64,000 bases of DNA from Nocardioides malaquae (GCF_015070385.1 NZ_JADCSA010000004.1:87446-151445), one strand, 5' to 3'. Positions 44,028 to 53,933 are shown, counted from the stretch's first letter. Notes: generated by a model from the sequence alone, not told the origin. Made by a program: numbers and translations.

Positions 44028-44813
44028 TCAGGCCAGGTCGGCGAGCGACTTCTCCAGCACCGGCACCGTCGTGGCCAGCGCCTGACGCAACTCGGCGAGG
44101 TGGGTCTCGTCGACCTCGCCGGTCCACTCGTCCATCCAGGTCTTCTTGAACTCCAGGGCCAGCACGCAGCCAAGCCCGGGATAGCGCTCGTGCACGAACA
44201 TCGCCACCGCGCGGCCCTTGAAGGCCACGTTCTCGCGTACGTCCAACGTGTGGCCGCGGACCTCCTGCGCGCCGAGGTGGTCGCAGAAGGCGCGGACCAG
44301 GTCGCCGAAGCGCTCGTGGTCGACGCTGCCGGTGCCGACGTTGACCTCGGGGTTGTCCTCGTCGGGCGCGGGCTGGGCGGCGGCGCCGTCGCGGCGGTGG
44401 TTGTAGGAGTGCACGTCGAGCAGCACGAAGGGCCCCCGCTCGGCCAGCACGTCGAGGCGGCGGGCGAGGTCGGCGTACACCTCGTCGTAGACCGCGAGGC
44501 TGCCCTCGGTCAGCTCCTCGGAGAGCGGCGGGTCGCTCCAGACCTCGAGGCCCCAGCAGTCGTCGGGCTCACGGTAGACGGCCTCCTCGCGGGGCCGGTT
44601 GAGGTCGACCTCGAAGCGGGAGCGGCTGGTCAGCATCCGGCTCTCCACGGCCTCGGCGATGCGGTCGGTGTGGGGGTCCTCCTCCCGCAGCCGGGTCTCC
44701 TCGTCGAGCACCATCACCTCGGCGATCTCCGGGCGCACGTCATGACCTGCGTGCACCGAGGTCGCCACGACGGGTCCGTCCCAAGGACCCACGAACTTCA
44801 CCACGTCGTCCAT
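44028..44813 (-). CDS. N-formylglutamate amidohydrolase-like zinc hydrolase
   Basis: 261 aa. SVHAGHDVRPEI, VDLNRPREEAVYREPDDCWG, FVLLDVHSYNHRR and NVGTG match the HutG/FGase family of zinc-dependent amidohydrolases; the HAGH and DVHSY segments would bind zinc. It is the first gene of a three-gene operon and does not lie with histidine-degradation genes, so true HutG activity is doubtful. ATG 44813 is preceded by AGGTGG. A 42-bp palindromic element lies about 66 bp upstream. Confidence 0.83.
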   Translation of the reverse strand: MDDVVKFVGPWDGPVVATSVHAGHDVRPEIAEVMVLDEETRLREEDPHTDRIAEAVESRMLTSRSRFEVDLNRPREEAVYREPDDCWGLEVWSDPPLSEELTEGSLAVYDEVYADLARRLDVLAERGPFVLLDVHSYNHRRDGAAAQPAPDEDNPEVNVGTGSVDHERFGDLVRAFCDHLGAQEVRGHTLDVRENVAFKGRAVAMFVHERYPGLGCVLALEFKKTWMDEWTGEVDETHLAELRQALATTVPVLEKSLADLA

Positions 44814-44878
44814 GGACCACCTAGTACCCGCTGACGCCCGAGCGAACCCTCTCCCCTCCGGCTCCCCCGGCCCGGGGA

Positions 44879-44920
44879 CGTCATGCGGAGGGTGCCACCC
44901 GGGGCACGCACCGCATGACG
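44879..44920. repeat. 42-bp palindromic element (intergenic copy)
   Basis: CGTCATGCGG (44879-44888) and CCGCATGACG (44911-44920) are perfect 10-bp arms around 22 nt. Length, arm sequence and spacing match the two copies in the ACP linkers (220-261, 619-660), differing at the sixth or seventh base. It is placed between divergent genes. Confidence 0.75.
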
Positions 44921-44962
44921 CGAACCGCCCACCGCACGGCGCCGATGCGCTTGGATGGCCCC

Positions 44963-45640
44963 ATGACCCGGCCACCCCGCGACGCCTCGGCATCCCGCGT
45001 GGAGGTCTCGCGCAACGACGTGTGGGCGGCCGTGGCAGCGGAGCGCCGAGCGCTGGTCGACGACCTGCACCCCTTGGCGCCGCAGCGCTGGGCGACCCCC
45101 TCGCTGTGTGAGGGCTGGGACGTGCACGACGTCATCGCCCACCTCGTCGACAGCGCCCACACGACACGGTGGGCCTTCGTGCGGCGCATGGTCCTCGCCC
45201 GCGGCGACTTCCACCGCGACAACGCGACGGGCGTACGCCGGTGGCGGGCGGCCGACCCGCGGGTCACGCTCGCGGCCCTCGCCGACGCGATCGACCTGAC
45301 CCACACCCCTCCGGCGCCGTTGGCGTCTCGGCTGGTGGAGGTCTACGTGCACTCCGAGGACGTACGCCGACCGCTGGGGCTGCCGCGTGCCTATCCGACG
45401 CCCCCGGTGCTGGCGGCCCTGGACCACCAGGTGCGCACCACCGTCGCCTTCGGCGGCGGCCGCGAGGTCGCCCAGGGGCTCACCCTCACGCCCAGCGACA
45501 CGCTGGTCTCGATGGGGTCGGGCCCGCGCGTGGCCGGCCGGGCGATCGACCTGCTCCTGGCGGTCTCGGGACGCCCGGTGGCGCCGTCCGCCTTCTCCGG
45601 CCCGGGGGCCGCGGAGCTCGCCGACCGCCTCGCCCCCTGA
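44963..45640 (+). CDS. Mycothiol-dependent maleylpyruvate isomerase (MDMPI/DinB-fold) family protein
   Basis: 225 aa. VWAAVAAERRALVDDLHPLAPQRWATPSLCEGWDVHDVIAHLVDSAHTT is the MDMPI N-terminal DinB-like helical bundle, with metal-binding His in DVHDVIAHLVD and a later His in VEVYVHSEDVRRPLGLP. The family couples mycothiol chemistry to detoxification or isomerisation. Substrate unknown. TTGGAT lies 6 nt before the ATG as a weak -10. Confidence 0.82.
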   Translation: MTRPPRDASASRVEVSRNDVWAAVAAERRALVDDLHPLAPQRWATPSLCEGWDVHDVIAHLVDSAHTTRWAFVRRMVLARGDFHRDNATGVRRWRAADPRVTLAALADAIDLTHTPPAPLASRLVEVYVHSEDVRRPLGLPRAYPTPPVLAALDHQVRTTVAFGGGREVAQGLTLTPSDTLVSMGSGPRVAGRAIDLLLAVSGRPVAPSAFSGPGAAELADRLAP

Positions 45641-45667
45641 CCCTGCCGCGTCGGCAGCCGGAACGGC

Positions 45668-45727
45668 GACGGCGGACGTCATCGCCGTTGGCTGCCGGGG
45701 CAACCGCGGGTGATGACGTCCGCCGTC
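45668..45727. terminator. 16-bp inverted repeat between convergent genes, probable bidirectional terminator
   Basis: GACGGCGGACGTCATC and GATGACGTCCGCCGTC are perfect complements around a 28-nt spacer. It lies between the MDMPI-fold gene and the convergent pntB end. A large loop makes it weaker than typical terminators, so a repeat element is an alternative. Confidence 0.5.
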
Positions 45728-45742
45728 AGAGAGCGACTCGGG

Positions 45743-47230
45743 TCAGCCGAGGGCCTTCACGATGGCCTCGACCTGGTCCTTGGCGTCGCCGAAGAGCATC
45801 CGGCTGTTCTCCTTGAAGAAGAGCGGGTTCTGTACACCCGCGTAGCCGGTGGCCATCGAGCGCTTGAAGACGATGACCTCCTTGGCGTTCCAGACCTCGA
45901 GCACCGGCATGCCGGCGATCGGGGAGTTGGGCTCCTCGATCGCCGCCGGGTTGACGGTGTCGTTGGCGCCGATGACGAGCACGACGTCGGTCTCGGGAAG
46001 GTCGTCGTTGATCTCGTCCATCTCGAGGACGATGTCGTAGGGCACCTTCGCCTCGGCCAGCAGGACGTTCATGTGGCCCGGCAGGCGACCCGCGACGGGG
46101 TGGATGCCGAAGCGGACCTCGACGCCCTTCGCCTGCAGCTTGCGGGTCATCTCGGCGACCGGGTACTGCGCCTGGGCGACCGCCATGCCGTAGCCCGGGG
46201 TGATGACGACGCTGCGGGCGTTGACCAGCACGTCGGCGGCCTCGTCCGCGAGGATCTCGCGGTGCTCGCCGTAGTCGCGGGCCTCGCCCGGGGTGCCGCC
46301 GTCGGAGCCGAAGCCACCGGCGATCACGGAGATGAACGAGCGGTTCATCGCCTTGCACATGATGTAGCTGAGGATCGCACCGGACGAACCGACCAGCGCA
46401 CCGGTGATGATCAGCAGGTTGTTGCCGAGCATGAAGCCCGCCGCGGCCGCTGCCCACCCCGAGTAGGAGTTGAGCATCGACACCACGACCGGCATGTCGC
46501 CGCCACCGATGGCCGCCACGAGGTGGAAGCCGAGGAAGAGCGCCAGCGCGGTCATCACGAGCAGCGGCAGGGTGCCGAGGGTCTCGTTGGTCGCACCGTC
46601 GATGTTCATGAACCAGACCATGAGGCCCAGCGACACCACGATGACGGCCAGGTTGAGCCAGTGGCGGGCCGGCAGCACGACCGGCGCCGACTTCATCTTG
46701 GCGCTCAGCTTGAGGTTGGCCACGATCGAGCCGGTGAAGGTCACCGCACCGATGAAGACACCGAGGAAGATCTCGACGCCGTGGGCGCCACCGGACTCCT
46801 CCGGGTGGGCGAAGTAGGTGTTGAAGCCGACCAGCACGGCCGCCAGACCCACGAAGGAGTGGAGCAGCGCGACCAGCTCGGGCATGCCGGTCATCTCGAC
46901 CGTCTTCGCCTTGCGGGCACCGATCACGGCACCGATGGCGATCGGCACCAGGATCAGCAGCAGGGTCAGGCCCACACCGCGACCGGCGTCGACGTCGAGA
47001 CCCAGCGCGGCGGCGGAGTCCTCGGCGTCCTGCCCGATCTGGGCGTTCTGCAGGGCCAGCAGGATGGTCGCCACCAGGGCGAGCGCCATGCCGGCGATGC
47101 CGGCCTGGTTGCCGCGACGCGCGGTCTCGTGCTTGGAGAGGCCGGCGAGCGCCGCGATGAAGCAGATGGCGGCGACGACGTAGGCGCCCTGGATGAAGCC
47201 GTAGAGCTTGTCAGAGGTCAGGAAGTCCAT
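45743..47230 (-). CDS. pntB: NAD(P) transhydrogenase, beta subunit
   Basis: 495 aa. About nine transmembrane helices ([16 protein letters not shown] to [34 protein letters not shown]), then the NADP-binding dIII domain with [54 protein letters not shown] and [17 protein letters not shown]. It couples proton entry to hydride transfer from NADH to NADP+. Starts 3 nt after the pntA stop. Confidence 0.94.
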   Translation of the reverse strand: MDFLTSDKLYGFIQGAYVVAAICFIAALAGLSKHETARRGNQAGIAGMALALVATILLALQNAQIGQDAEDSAAALGLDVDAGRGVGLTLLLILVPIAIGAVIGARKAKTVEMTGMPELVALLHSFVGLAAVLVGFNTYFAHPEESGGAHGVEIFLGVFIGAVTFTGSIVANLKLSAKMKSAPVVLPARHWLNLAVIVVSLGLMVWFMNIDGATNETLGTLPLLVMTALALFLGFHLVAAIGGGDMPVVVSMLNSYSGWAAAAAGFMLGNNLLIITGALVGSSGAILSYIMCKAMNRSFISVIAGGFGSDGGTPGEARDYGEHREILADEAADVLVNARSVVITPGYGMAVAQAQYPVAEMTRKLQAKGVEVRFGIHPVAGRLPGHMNVLLAEAKVPYDIVLEMDEINDDLPETDVVLVIGANDTVNPAAIEEPNSPIAGMPVLEVWNAKEVIVFKRSMATGYAGVQNPLFFKENSRMLFGDAKDQVEAIVKALG

Positions 47231-47233
47231 GGC

Positions 47234-48769
47234 TCAGTCCTTCCTGAACATGTCGAGCATGCGGACCGTCACCAGGAACCCGCCGAAGATGTTGATGCTG
47301 GCCACCAGGATCGCGACCATCGCCAGGATCGTCACCAGCAAGTTGCTGCTGCCGACCTGGAGGATGCCGCCGACCAGGATGATGCCGGAGATGGCGTTGG
47401 TCTCGGCCATCAGCGGCGTGTGCAGGGCGTGCGCGACGTTGGAGATCACGTAGTAGCCCACGAAGATCGCCAGCATCAGCACGGTCAGCTGCTGCAGCAG
47501 CAGCCCACCCATGAACATCGACAGCACCGCGAAGGCCGCGGCGCCCGCGCCGGCTGCGTACAGCTTGACCTTCGGGTCGAGGGGCTTCTTGACCTCCTTC
47601 TCCGTCGGCTGCGCGACGGCAGCCTCCGGAGCCGCGGGGGCGGCGGAGACCTGGACCGGCGGCGGCGGCCACATCGACTCGCCGTCGAGCGTGACGGTGA
47701 TGCCGCGCTGGATGACGTCGTCGAAGTCCAGGGTGACCTGGCCGTCCTTCGCCGGGGTGAGCAGCTTGAACAGGTTGACCACGTTGGTGCCGTAGAGCTG
47801 GCTGGTCTGGGCAGCCAGGCGGCCCGCGAGGTCGGTGTAGCCGAGGACCACGACGCCGTTGTCGGTGACCACCCGCTCCCCGGTCTGCGTGGCGGCCGCG
47901 TTGCCGCCGTTGGCGGCAGCCATGTCGACGATCACGCTGCCGCCACGCATGGCGGCGATCGTCTCGGCGGTGATGAGCTTGGGCGCGGGGCGGCCCGGGA
48001 TCAGCGCGGTGGTGATGACGATGTCGGCGTTGCGCGCCTCCTCGTCATACATCAGCGCGGTGGCAGCCTCCTGGGCAGCGGTCATCTCCTTCGCGTAGCC
48101 GTCGGAGGAGACCTCCTGCTCCATGTCGACGTGCACGAACTCCGCGCCCATCGACTCGACCTGCTCGGCCACCTCGGGGCGCACGTCGAAGGCACGCACC
48201 ACCGCACCCATCGACGACGCCGCGCCGATGGCGGCCAGGCCGGCGACACCGGCGCCGACCACGAAGACCTTGGCGGGCGCGGTCTTGCCGGCGGCGGTGA
48301 CCTGGCCGGTGAACATCCGGCCGAACTCGTGGGCCGCCTCGATGACGGCGCGGTAGCCCGCGACGTTGGCCATCGACGACAGCACGTCCATCGACTGCGC
48401 GCGCGAGATGCGCGGCACGGCGTCCATCGCGAGGGCGGTGACGCCCGCGGCCTGCAGCTTCTCCACCAGCTCAGGGCTACGGCCCGGAGCCATGATGGAC
48501 ACCAGCGTGGAGCCGCGGCGCAGCAGGCCGATCTCCTCGTCGGTGGGGGCGTTGACCTTGACGACGACGTCGCTCGACCACGCGGTCTCACGGTCGACGA
48601 CGGTGACGCCGGCCTCCGCGTACGCCTGGTCAGGCTGGTCCGCAGCCTCTCCGGCGCCGCTCTCGACCACGACGTCATATCCGAGCTTGGCCAGCTGCTC
48701 AGCCGTCTTGGCCGTCGCAGCGACGAGATTCTCGCCTGGCCACGCTTCCCGGGGGATCCCGATGCGCAC
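47234..48769 (-). CDS. pntA: NAD(P) transhydrogenase, alpha subunit (fused alpha1-alpha2)
   Basis: 511 aa, GTG start with a strong AGGAGG 5 nt upstream. Residues 1-370 form the NAD-binding dI domain ([65 protein letters not shown]). A linker follows, then three transmembrane helices ([81 protein letters not shown]), the alpha2 part. In some actinobacteria these are separate genes; here they are one. First gene of the pntAB operon. Confidence 0.94.
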   Translation of the reverse strand: MRIGIPREAWPGENLVAATAKTAEQLAKLGYDVVVESGAGEAADQPDQAYAEAGVTVVDRETAWSSDVVVKVNAPTDEEIGLLRRGSTLVSIMAPGRSPELVEKLQAAGVTALAMDAVPRISRAQSMDVLSSMANVAGYRAVIEAAHEFGRMFTGQVTAAGKTAPAKVFVVGAGVAGLAAIGAASSMGAVVRAFDVRPEVAEQVESMGAEFVHVDMEQEVSSDGYAKEMTAAQEAATALMYDEEARNADIVITTALIPGRPAPKLITAETIAAMRGGSVIVDMAAANGGNAAATQTGERVVTDNGVVVLGYTDLAGRLAAQTSQLYGTNVVNLFKLLTPAKDGQVTLDFDDVIQRGITVTLDGESMWPPPPVQVSAAPAAPEAAVAQPTEKEVKKPLDPKVKLYAAGAGAAAFAVLSMFMGGLLLQQLTVLMLAIFVGYYVISNVAHALHTPLMAETNAISGIILVGGILQVGSSNLLVTILAMVAILVASINIFGGFLVTVRMLDMFRKD

Positions 48770-48942
48770 GCTTACCTCCTGTAGGGCTCGCCTCACCGTC
48801 GCGTCCCTCCAGGAGGTCGAAGGGCACGGTGGGGCCGGGCGTCAAGGTAACCCGCACGGCGCCGGCTCGCCCGGAGGGTCTCACGCTTTGTGTGTGACCT
48901 CCGACGCACACGGGGGTGCGTACGCTGCGCCCCGTGCAGGCG

Positions 48943-49584
48943 TCAGTGCGCCAGGCCGTAGAGCCGGTCGCCGGCGTCGCCCAGCCCGGGCACGATGTAG
49001 CTCTTGTCGTTGAGCTTCTCGTCGATCGCGGCCGTCACGACCGTGACCGGCACCGTGAGGTCGGCGATCTCCTCCTCCAGGCGGGCGCAGCCCTCGGGGG
49101 CCGAGAGCAGGCAGATGGCGGTGATGTCGTCGGCACCGCGCTTCACCAGGAACTCGATCGCGGCGGCCAGGGTGCCGCCGGTGGCGAGCATCGGGTCGAG
49201 CACGTAGACCTGGCGCCCGGACAGGTCCTCGGGCAGCCGCTCGGCGTAGGTGTGCACCTCGAGGGTCTTCTCGTTGCGCGCCATGCCCAGGAAGCCGACC
49301 TCCGCGGTGGGCAGCAGCCGCATCATGCCGTCGAGCATGCCCAGGCCGGCGCGCAGGATCGGCACGACCAGCGGGGTGGGTGTGGAGAGCTTGACGCCCT
49401 GCGTCGGGGAGACCGGCGTGGTGATGTCGACGGTCTCGACGCGGATGCCCCGGGTGGCCTCGTAGGCCAGCAGCGTGACCAGCTCGTCGGTGAGTCGACG
49501 GAAGGTCGGCGAGTCGGTGCGTACGTCGCGCAGCGTGGTGAGCTTGTGGGCGACGAGCGGGTGGTCCACGACGTGGGTGCGCAT
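48943..49584 (-). CDS. upp: Uracil phosphoribosyltransferase
   Basis: 213 aa pyrimidine-salvage enzyme making UMP from uracil and PRPP. Signatures: [55 protein letters not shown] (PRPP-binding loop), [16 protein letters not shown] at the C-terminus. A TAGGGT -10 box (49591-49596) ends 6 nt before the ATG, so the mRNA is probably leaderless. Confidence 0.95.
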   Translation of the reverse strand: MRTHVVDHPLVAHKLTTLRDVRTDSPTFRRLTDELVTLLAYEATRGIRVETVDITTPVSPTQGVKLSTPTPLVVPILRAGLGMLDGMMRLLPTAEVGFLGMARNEKTLEVHTYAERLPEDLSGRQVYVLDPMLATGGTLAAAIEFLVKRGADDITAICLLSAPEGCARLEEEIADLTVPVTVVTAAIDEKLNDKSYIVPGLGDAGDRLYGLAH

Positions 49585-49720
49585 GGGCTCACCCTAGTCG
49601 AGCCCCGCGGACTCCCCCGGGTCGCGGCACCGCGGCAGGGGTTGGCGGCGACCGGCTTGTCTGTCACTCTGGACGGGTTCTCGCGGCGACGGCCGCGGGC
49701 GGGACTGGGAGCGTGCGGCG

Positions 49721-50224
49721 ATGCCTGGCACTGGATCGGTCAGACTGCTCGACGACGACGTCGACTTCGCGCTCGCTGCCTACCGCCGTGACGGCCGGTG
49801 GCACCTCGACGACCTGGCCGAGACGGCCCTGGAGTCGGTGGAGACGCTCGCCGGCGCCGTGCGTCGTTTCGACTCCGGCGAGGGCGCGTTGGGACTCGTG
49901 GGCGTCGACGAGGACTTCTTCGTCATCGTGCGGGTCGAGGGCCACACCACGCGGGTGCTGCTCTCCGACGTGACCGCCGCCGAGGAGTGGGAGCTGGCCG
50001 AGTCGGCCGTCGACTTCCTGGGCCTGCCCGACCCGGTCGACGACGACGACGTCGGTCCGGCCGGCGACCTGGCCATCGTGGCCGACCTGGGGATGCACGC
50101 GGTGGACATGGCCGTGCTGGTCGACGACGTCGAGCTCTACCCTGACGAGATGATCTCCGACATCGCCGCCCGGCTCGGGTTCGGCGCCGACTTCGACGAG
50201 GCGACCGGCCTCGACGCCCCCTGA
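49721..50224 (+). CDS. tRNA adenosine deaminase-associated protein
   Basis: 167 aa acidic protein. RRDGRWHLDDLAETALESVETLAGAVRRFDSGEGALGLVGVDEDFFVIVRV, TRVLLSDVTAAEEWELAESAVDFL and a late LGFGADFDEATGL match the actinobacterial family found directly before tadA. It ends 3 nt before tadA and is presumed to assist or regulate the deaminase; the mechanism is not established to my knowledge. Confidence 0.85.
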   Translation: MPGTGSVRLLDDDVDFALAAYRRDGRWHLDDLAETALESVETLAGAVRRFDSGEGALGLVGVDEDFFVIVRVEGHTTRVLLSDVTAAEEWELAESAVDFLGLPDPVDDDDVGPAGDLAIVADLGMHAVDMAVLVDDVELYPDEMISDIAARLGFGADFDEATGLDAP

Positions 50225-50227
50225 GGC

Positions 50228-50689
50228 GTGCCCACCTCACGCTGGGAGGGCGCGATGCGGCTCGCCCTCGCCGAGGCCGACGCCGCTGCGGCGACCCGGG
50301 ACGTACCGATCGGGGCGGTCGTGCTCGACGCCGACGGATCGGTGCTGGGGCGCGGACGCAACGTGCGCGAGGCCGAGCACGACCCCACCGGGCACGCCGA
50401 GGTGGTGGCGCTGCGCGAGGCTGCCCGGGCGCGCGGGGAGTGGCGACTGGAGGGATGCACCCTCGTGGTGACACTGGAGCCCTGCACGATGTGCGCGGGC
50501 GCCGTCGTGCTGTCGCGGGTGGAGCGGCTGGTCTTCGGCGCCTTCGACGAGAAGGCGGGCGCCGTGGGGTCGCTGTGGGACGTGGTGCGCGACCGGCGGC
50601 TCAACCACCGCCCCGAGGTGGTCTCCGGGGTGCTCGCAGTCGAGTCGACCCGGCGCCTGGACGACTTCTTCGCCACGCAGCGCCGCTGA
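50228..50689 (+). CDS. tadA: tRNA-specific adenosine deaminase
   Basis: 153 aa. Cytidine-deaminase fold with GHAEVVALREAA (His zinc ligand and catalytic Glu) and EPCTMCAGAVVLSRV (Cys-x-x-Cys zinc ligands), plus DVPIGAVV and NHRPEV. It converts A34 of tRNA-Arg(ACG) to inosine. GTG start 3 nt after the associated-protein gene. Confidence 0.93.
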   Translation: MPTSRWEGAMRLALAEADAAAATRDVPIGAVVLDADGSVLGRGRNVREAEHDPTGHAEVVALREAARARGEWRLEGCTLVVTLEPCTMCAGAVVLSRVERLVFGAFDEKAGAVGSLWDVVRDRRLNHRPEVVSGVLAVESTRRLDDFFATQRR

Positions 50690-50702
50690 CCCCGCGCGCG
50701 GG

Positions 50703-51047
50703 TCAGCCGAGCTGGCGAGGCCCCTCGGGGCGGCGCAGCTCGTCGATCACGATGACCGAGAGGTCGGGCTCCTCCTCGCGGTGCTCCCGGGCGATGGCCA
50801 AGATGTCGTCGACCGCCCGCTCGAGGGTGTGCACCGACTGGTCGTCGCGCAGGCCGCGGGTGCGCTCGATGATCGCTCCCGCCAGCTTCGGGGAGATCTC
50901 GTCGTGCGACCACGCCAGGTCGGTGGCTGCCCGGACTCGCCCCCGGGCCAGCTCCAGACGCCGTGACTCACCGGCCTGCCCCGACATCACCAGGTAGACG
51001 AGGGCGACCAGCACGGTGAGCACCAGGACGAGCAGCACGATCCCCAT
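50703..51047 (-). CDS. Small single-pass membrane protein
   Basis: 114 aa: an N-terminal membrane helix (GIVLLVLVLTVLVALVYLVMS) followed by a charged helical cytoplasmic part (RLELARGRVRAATDLAWSHDEISPKLAGAIIERTRGLR). A TAGACT -10 box (51054-51059) ends 6 nt before the ATG. Family not recognised; probably a conserved actinobacterial hypothetical. Confidence 0.65.
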   Translation of the reverse strand: MGIVLLVLVLTVLVALVYLVMSGQAGESRRLELARGRVRAATDLAWSHDEISPKLAGAIIERTRGLRDDQSVHTLERAVDDILAIAREHREEEPDLSVIVIDELRRPEGPRQLG

Positions 51048-51118
51048 GAGGCGAGTCTAGGAGCCGGGCGGGGGATCCGATTTCGGGCGCGGGATCGAGG
51101 TCCGCTAACGTGTGTCGC

Positions 51119-51208
51119 GGTGACGTGTCCGAGCGGCCTAAGGAGAACGCCTCGAAAGCGTTTGTGGGCGCGAGTCCACCGAGGGTTCAAATCCCTCCGT
51201 CACCGCCA
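51119..51208 (+). tRNA. tRNA-Ser (anticodon CGA)
   Basis: Acceptor stem GGTGACG/CGTCACC, discriminator G, encoded CCA (51206-51208). Anticodon CGA lies in the loop CTCGAAA, a long class II variable arm follows, and the T-loop is GGTTCAAATCC. Reads UCG codons. A TAACGT -10 box at 51106-51111 ends 7 nt before the tRNA 5' end. Confidence 0.93.
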
Positions 51209-51209
51209 C

Positions 51210-51239
51210 CTGGAGCCCCGTCCTCGGACGGGGCTCCAG
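51210..51239 (+). terminator. tRNA-Ser terminator
   Basis: 14-bp perfect stem (CTGGAGCCCCGTCC and complement) with a 2-nt nominal loop, directly after the tRNA CCA. It may also serve the convergent membrane-protein gene. Confidence 0.85.
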
Positions 51240-51262
51240 TCATTTGGCGGCCGCATCCAGGG

Positions 51263-53545
51263 TCACTGCATGGCGCCCAGCCAGGCAACGGTGCGTCGGC
51301 CCGTCTGGATCGAGCGTTCCCACATGATGCCGATGACGAGGAGCACCAGGCCGGACCCGGTGAGCAGGATCCACCCGGGCACGTAGGCGATCAACGGTCC
51401 TCCCTGGGTCCAGGCGACGAACGCGAGGGCCAGCGCGCCGAGCAGCACCGGCGCCTGCCACCTGTTGGCGATCCCCACCACGAGCACCAGCGCCGCCACT
51501 GCCGTGACCGCCACCAGCCTGACCAGCGAGTCCTCGCTCAGGGCCACCAGCAGCGACGGGTAGAGGGCCACCGTCAACCCGGGCGCCATGGTCACCCAGG
51601 TCCGGGACCCGCGGTCGCGTCGCCAGCGCACCGCACCGATGCCGGCGAGCATGGCCGCGACGGGCAGGGTCCACCACTCCACGACCTCGATCTCGCGGTC
51701 GGCCAGCTGCACCCACCACGCCAGGGCGAGCGCGAAGACCCCGACCTCGGCGAACCCCAGCCGCCCGGGCAGGGCTGCGTACGCCACGAGCACCGCCCCG
51801 AGTCCCACCAGGACCGCGCTGAGGACGAAGTCGGACTCGCCGAAGCCAGCCGCGACCGTGACCACGGCGTAGACGGCGGCCGCGACCAGGGCAGCGACCT
51901 CGAGCCCCAGCCCATGGGCACCGTCGTGAGACCACCGTGCCGCTGCCGCGAGGGCGGCACAGAGCACGGCGCCGGCCAACCCCACCACCGCCCACGTGAT
52001 CGTCTCGGCATCCCGCAGCGCCATCAGCACACCGACCAACGCCGCGGTGTGGGCCAGGAGCGCCACCGACACCGACCTGCGGCGCACCACAGTGACCGCC
52101 GAGGGCGCCACCAGGGCGACGGCGGGCAGCAGCGGCAGCCACCACTGCCCGGGGCCGGCGCCACCGCGCAGGGCCTGCATGTCCACGCCCGAGGCGTGGC
52201 CGCCACCGAGCAGCAGGAAGAGCAGGAAGAAGAGCGCGGCGATCGCCAACCGTAGGACCCAGGTGGCCAGGTCACCCCAGGTGAGCTCGGCCCAGCCACG
52301 GTCCGTGGCACCGTCGTGGCCGATCAGGGCGAGGCCCCCCAGGAGCAGGCCCAGGCCGAGGGCGACGAGCGCCACGCCGAGCCGGGGGGTGGCGAAGACC
52401 GGCACGCCCAGGGCCAGCGCCACACCGGCCAGGCCGACCAGCCGCAGCCCGACCCTCAGACCGGGTTGATCGGCGAGGAACGGGCGGGTCTGGGCCAGGA
52501 GCAGGACCAGCGGGCCAGCGAGGAGCAGCACGGTGGCGAGCACCCGGTCACCGGTCGACGCATTGCTGAAGCCCACGTCGAGGGCGACTCCGAGGTGCAC
52601 CAGCAAGGCGTAGCCGGCCGACAGCCACGGCACCGCCGACGACACCGAGAAGAGCCGCGGCGACCCGTCGAGACGGACGCCGAGAGCGACCAGGCCCAGG
52701 CTCAGCAGGCCCAGCACCAACGCCAGGGCCGAGGAGCTGACGTCACCCAGGTCGCCGGGGGCGACCGCGATCGCACCAGCCCACAGGGCCGTCGTCGCCA
52801 ACGCCACTGCCACCGGACGGTAGGAGACGATCCGGCGCAACGTCCCGTGGGCGTCGCTGCGCGGCACCCACCGGTCGAACGCCAGCAGCACCACCGCGCC
52901 GAGGAGCCCTGCCCCCGCCCAGTAGGACGAGGCGTCGAGCCGGTCCAGGCCCGCCAGCCCCAGACGGTGGGCCGCCGTCAGGTCGAGCAGCACCAGCCCC
53001 GACGCGATCACCGCCGCGGTCTCGGCTGCCGCTGGGAGCCGCTTGCGGGTGGCCAGCACAGCACCACCAGCGGCGGCGACGGTCAGGACCACCATCACGA
53101 CGGCCTGGCCCAGCAGCCCGATGAGGCTCCACACGACGAGGAGGAAGAACGCCACCCCGGAGAGCAGCAGCAGGGCGGCCAGCCCGAGCAGCAGCTGCTG
53201 GCCGGTGAGCCCCCTGTGGGGCGTCGGGCCCACCGGCTGCGGCGCCAGTCCCGGCGGCGCGTGGGGCGGGCGTACGCCCGGCGTCACCGTCGACGGCACG
53301 ACCGGCGAGAGCTCTGCGGCGGTCGGCGGCTGACGCAGCAGCTCGCGGAGTCGACGCGACTCTGCGCTCAGCTGGGCGATCTGCTGGTCGACGCGCCACA
53401 GCTGCTGGGCGAGGGGCCCGACCAGCCGGATGCCGCACCGCGGGCAGGCGGGGACGCCGACCGCGAGCTGCTCGCCGCACTCGGGGCAGTCGAAGCCGGC
53501 GGGCGCGACGGTGGGGGTGCTGTCAGGACGGTCCATGGGGCACAT
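51263..53545 (-). CDS. Large polytopic membrane protein with N-terminal zinc ribbon
   Basis: 760 aa. The zinc ribbon CPECGEQLAVGVPACPRCG (two CxxC pairs) is followed by a coiled-coil-like stretch (QLWRVDQQIAQLSAESRRLRELL), a Pro-rich linker and some 20 Leu/Ala/Val-rich membrane segments. The layout resembles the streptomycete SCO7613 family. Start ATG 53545 or 53536; CAGGAT lies 7 nt before the second. Function unknown; no catalytic motif visible. Confidence 0.75.
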   Translation of the reverse strand: MCPMDRPDSTPTVAPAGFDCPECGEQLAVGVPACPRCGIRLVGPLAQQLWRVDQQIAQLSAESRRLRELLRQPPTAAELSPVVPSTVTPGVRPPHAPPGLAPQPVGPTPHRGLTGQQLLLGLAALLLLSGVAFFLLVVWSLIGLLGQAVVMVVLTVAAAGGAVLATRKRLPAAAETAAVIASGLVLLDLTAAHRLGLAGLDRLDASSYWAGAGLLGAVVLLAFDRWVPRSDAHGTLRRIVSYRPVAVALATTALWAGAIAVAPGDLGDVSSSALALVLGLLSLGLVALGVRLDGSPRLFSVSSAVPWLSAGYALLVHLGVALDVGFSNASTGDRVLATVLLLAGPLVLLLAQTRPFLADQPGLRVGLRLVGLAGVALALGVPVFATPRLGVALVALGLGLLLGGLALIGHDGATDRGWAELTWGDLATWVLRLAIAALFFLLFLLLGGGHASGVDMQALRGGAGPGQWWLPLLPAVALVAPSAVTVVRRRSVSVALLAHTAALVGVLMALRDAETITWAVVGLAGAVLCAALAAAARWSHDGAHGLGLEVAALVAAAVYAVVTVAAGFGESDFVLSAVLVGLGAVLVAYAALPGRLGFAEVGVFALALAWWVQLADREIEVVEWWTLPVAAMLAGIGAVRWRRDRGSRTWVTMAPGLTVALYPSLLVALSEDSLVRLVAVTAVAALVLVVGIANRWQAPVLLGALALAFVAWTQGGPLIAYVPGWILLTGSGLVLLVIGIMWERSIQTGRRTVAWLGAMQ

Positions 53546-53585
53546 CCTGCTGCACGCGGAGGGTGCGTGTCGTGAGGCGCCGTAC

Positions 53586-53822
53586 TCACCCTGCGCGGGT
53601 GAGCACCACCAGCACGTCGCCCTCCTGCACCACGTCGCCCGGGGCGAAGTTGATCGCCGTGACGCGCCCCGCCACCTCGGCGAGCACGGGGATCTCCATC
53701 TTCATCGACTCCAGGAGCACGACGGTCTCCCCAACGGCGACCTGCTGGCCCTGGGACACGGGCACCTCGAGGACGTTGGCCACCATCTCGGCGGCCACGG
53801 AAACGGTTGTGTCACGCGCCAT
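53586..53822 (-). CDS. Stand-alone biotinyl/lipoyl carrier protein
   Basis: 78 aa: a complete barrel-sandwich hybrid domain with VLLESMKMEIPVLAE, where Lys in MKM is the biotinylation site. Stand-alone carriers of about 70-80 aa occur in actinobacteria (BLP type, as in M. smegmatis), so it is not a truncated carboxylase. A TAGCGT -10 box (53830-53835) ends 7 nt before the ATG. No carboxylase subunit gene is adjacent. Confidence 0.9.
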   Translation of the reverse strand: MARDTTVSVAAEMVANVLEVPVSQGQQVAVGETVVLLESMKMEIPVLAEVAGRVTAINFAPGDVVQEGDVLVVLTRAG

Positions 53823-53883
53823 GACCGCGACGCTAGGCGTTACCGGTAGGTACCAGAAACCGAGCCGAGCCCGCCCGCCGTAC

Positions 53884-53919
53884 CACCCACGAAAGCACCC
53901 ACGAAAGCACCCACGAAAG
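53884..53919 (+). repeat. Three tandem 12-bp repeats (CACCCACGAAAG)
   Basis: Three exact copies plus a partial fourth, ending 14 bp before a TATCCT -10 box. The repeats cover the region where the -35 element of the downstream gene would be. Confidence 0.85.
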
Positions 53920-53933
53920 CACCCGGACCTGCG

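Noticed and set aside
45710-48784. 1024-codon plus-strand frame over pntAB
   Set aside because: Antisense shadow of two clear membrane-protein genes; composition dominated by D, H, G, Q, R.
48916-49791. Plus-strand frame with TACGCT-N7-GTG (48933) over upp
   Set aside because: The start geometry looks like a leaderless promoter but the product is an antisense shadow of upp without protein-like character. An antisense RNA is possible but not supported otherwise.
51119-51208. tRNA-Ser as integration site
   Set aside because: No direct repeat of its 3' end and no integrase nearby; the island uses menB instead.
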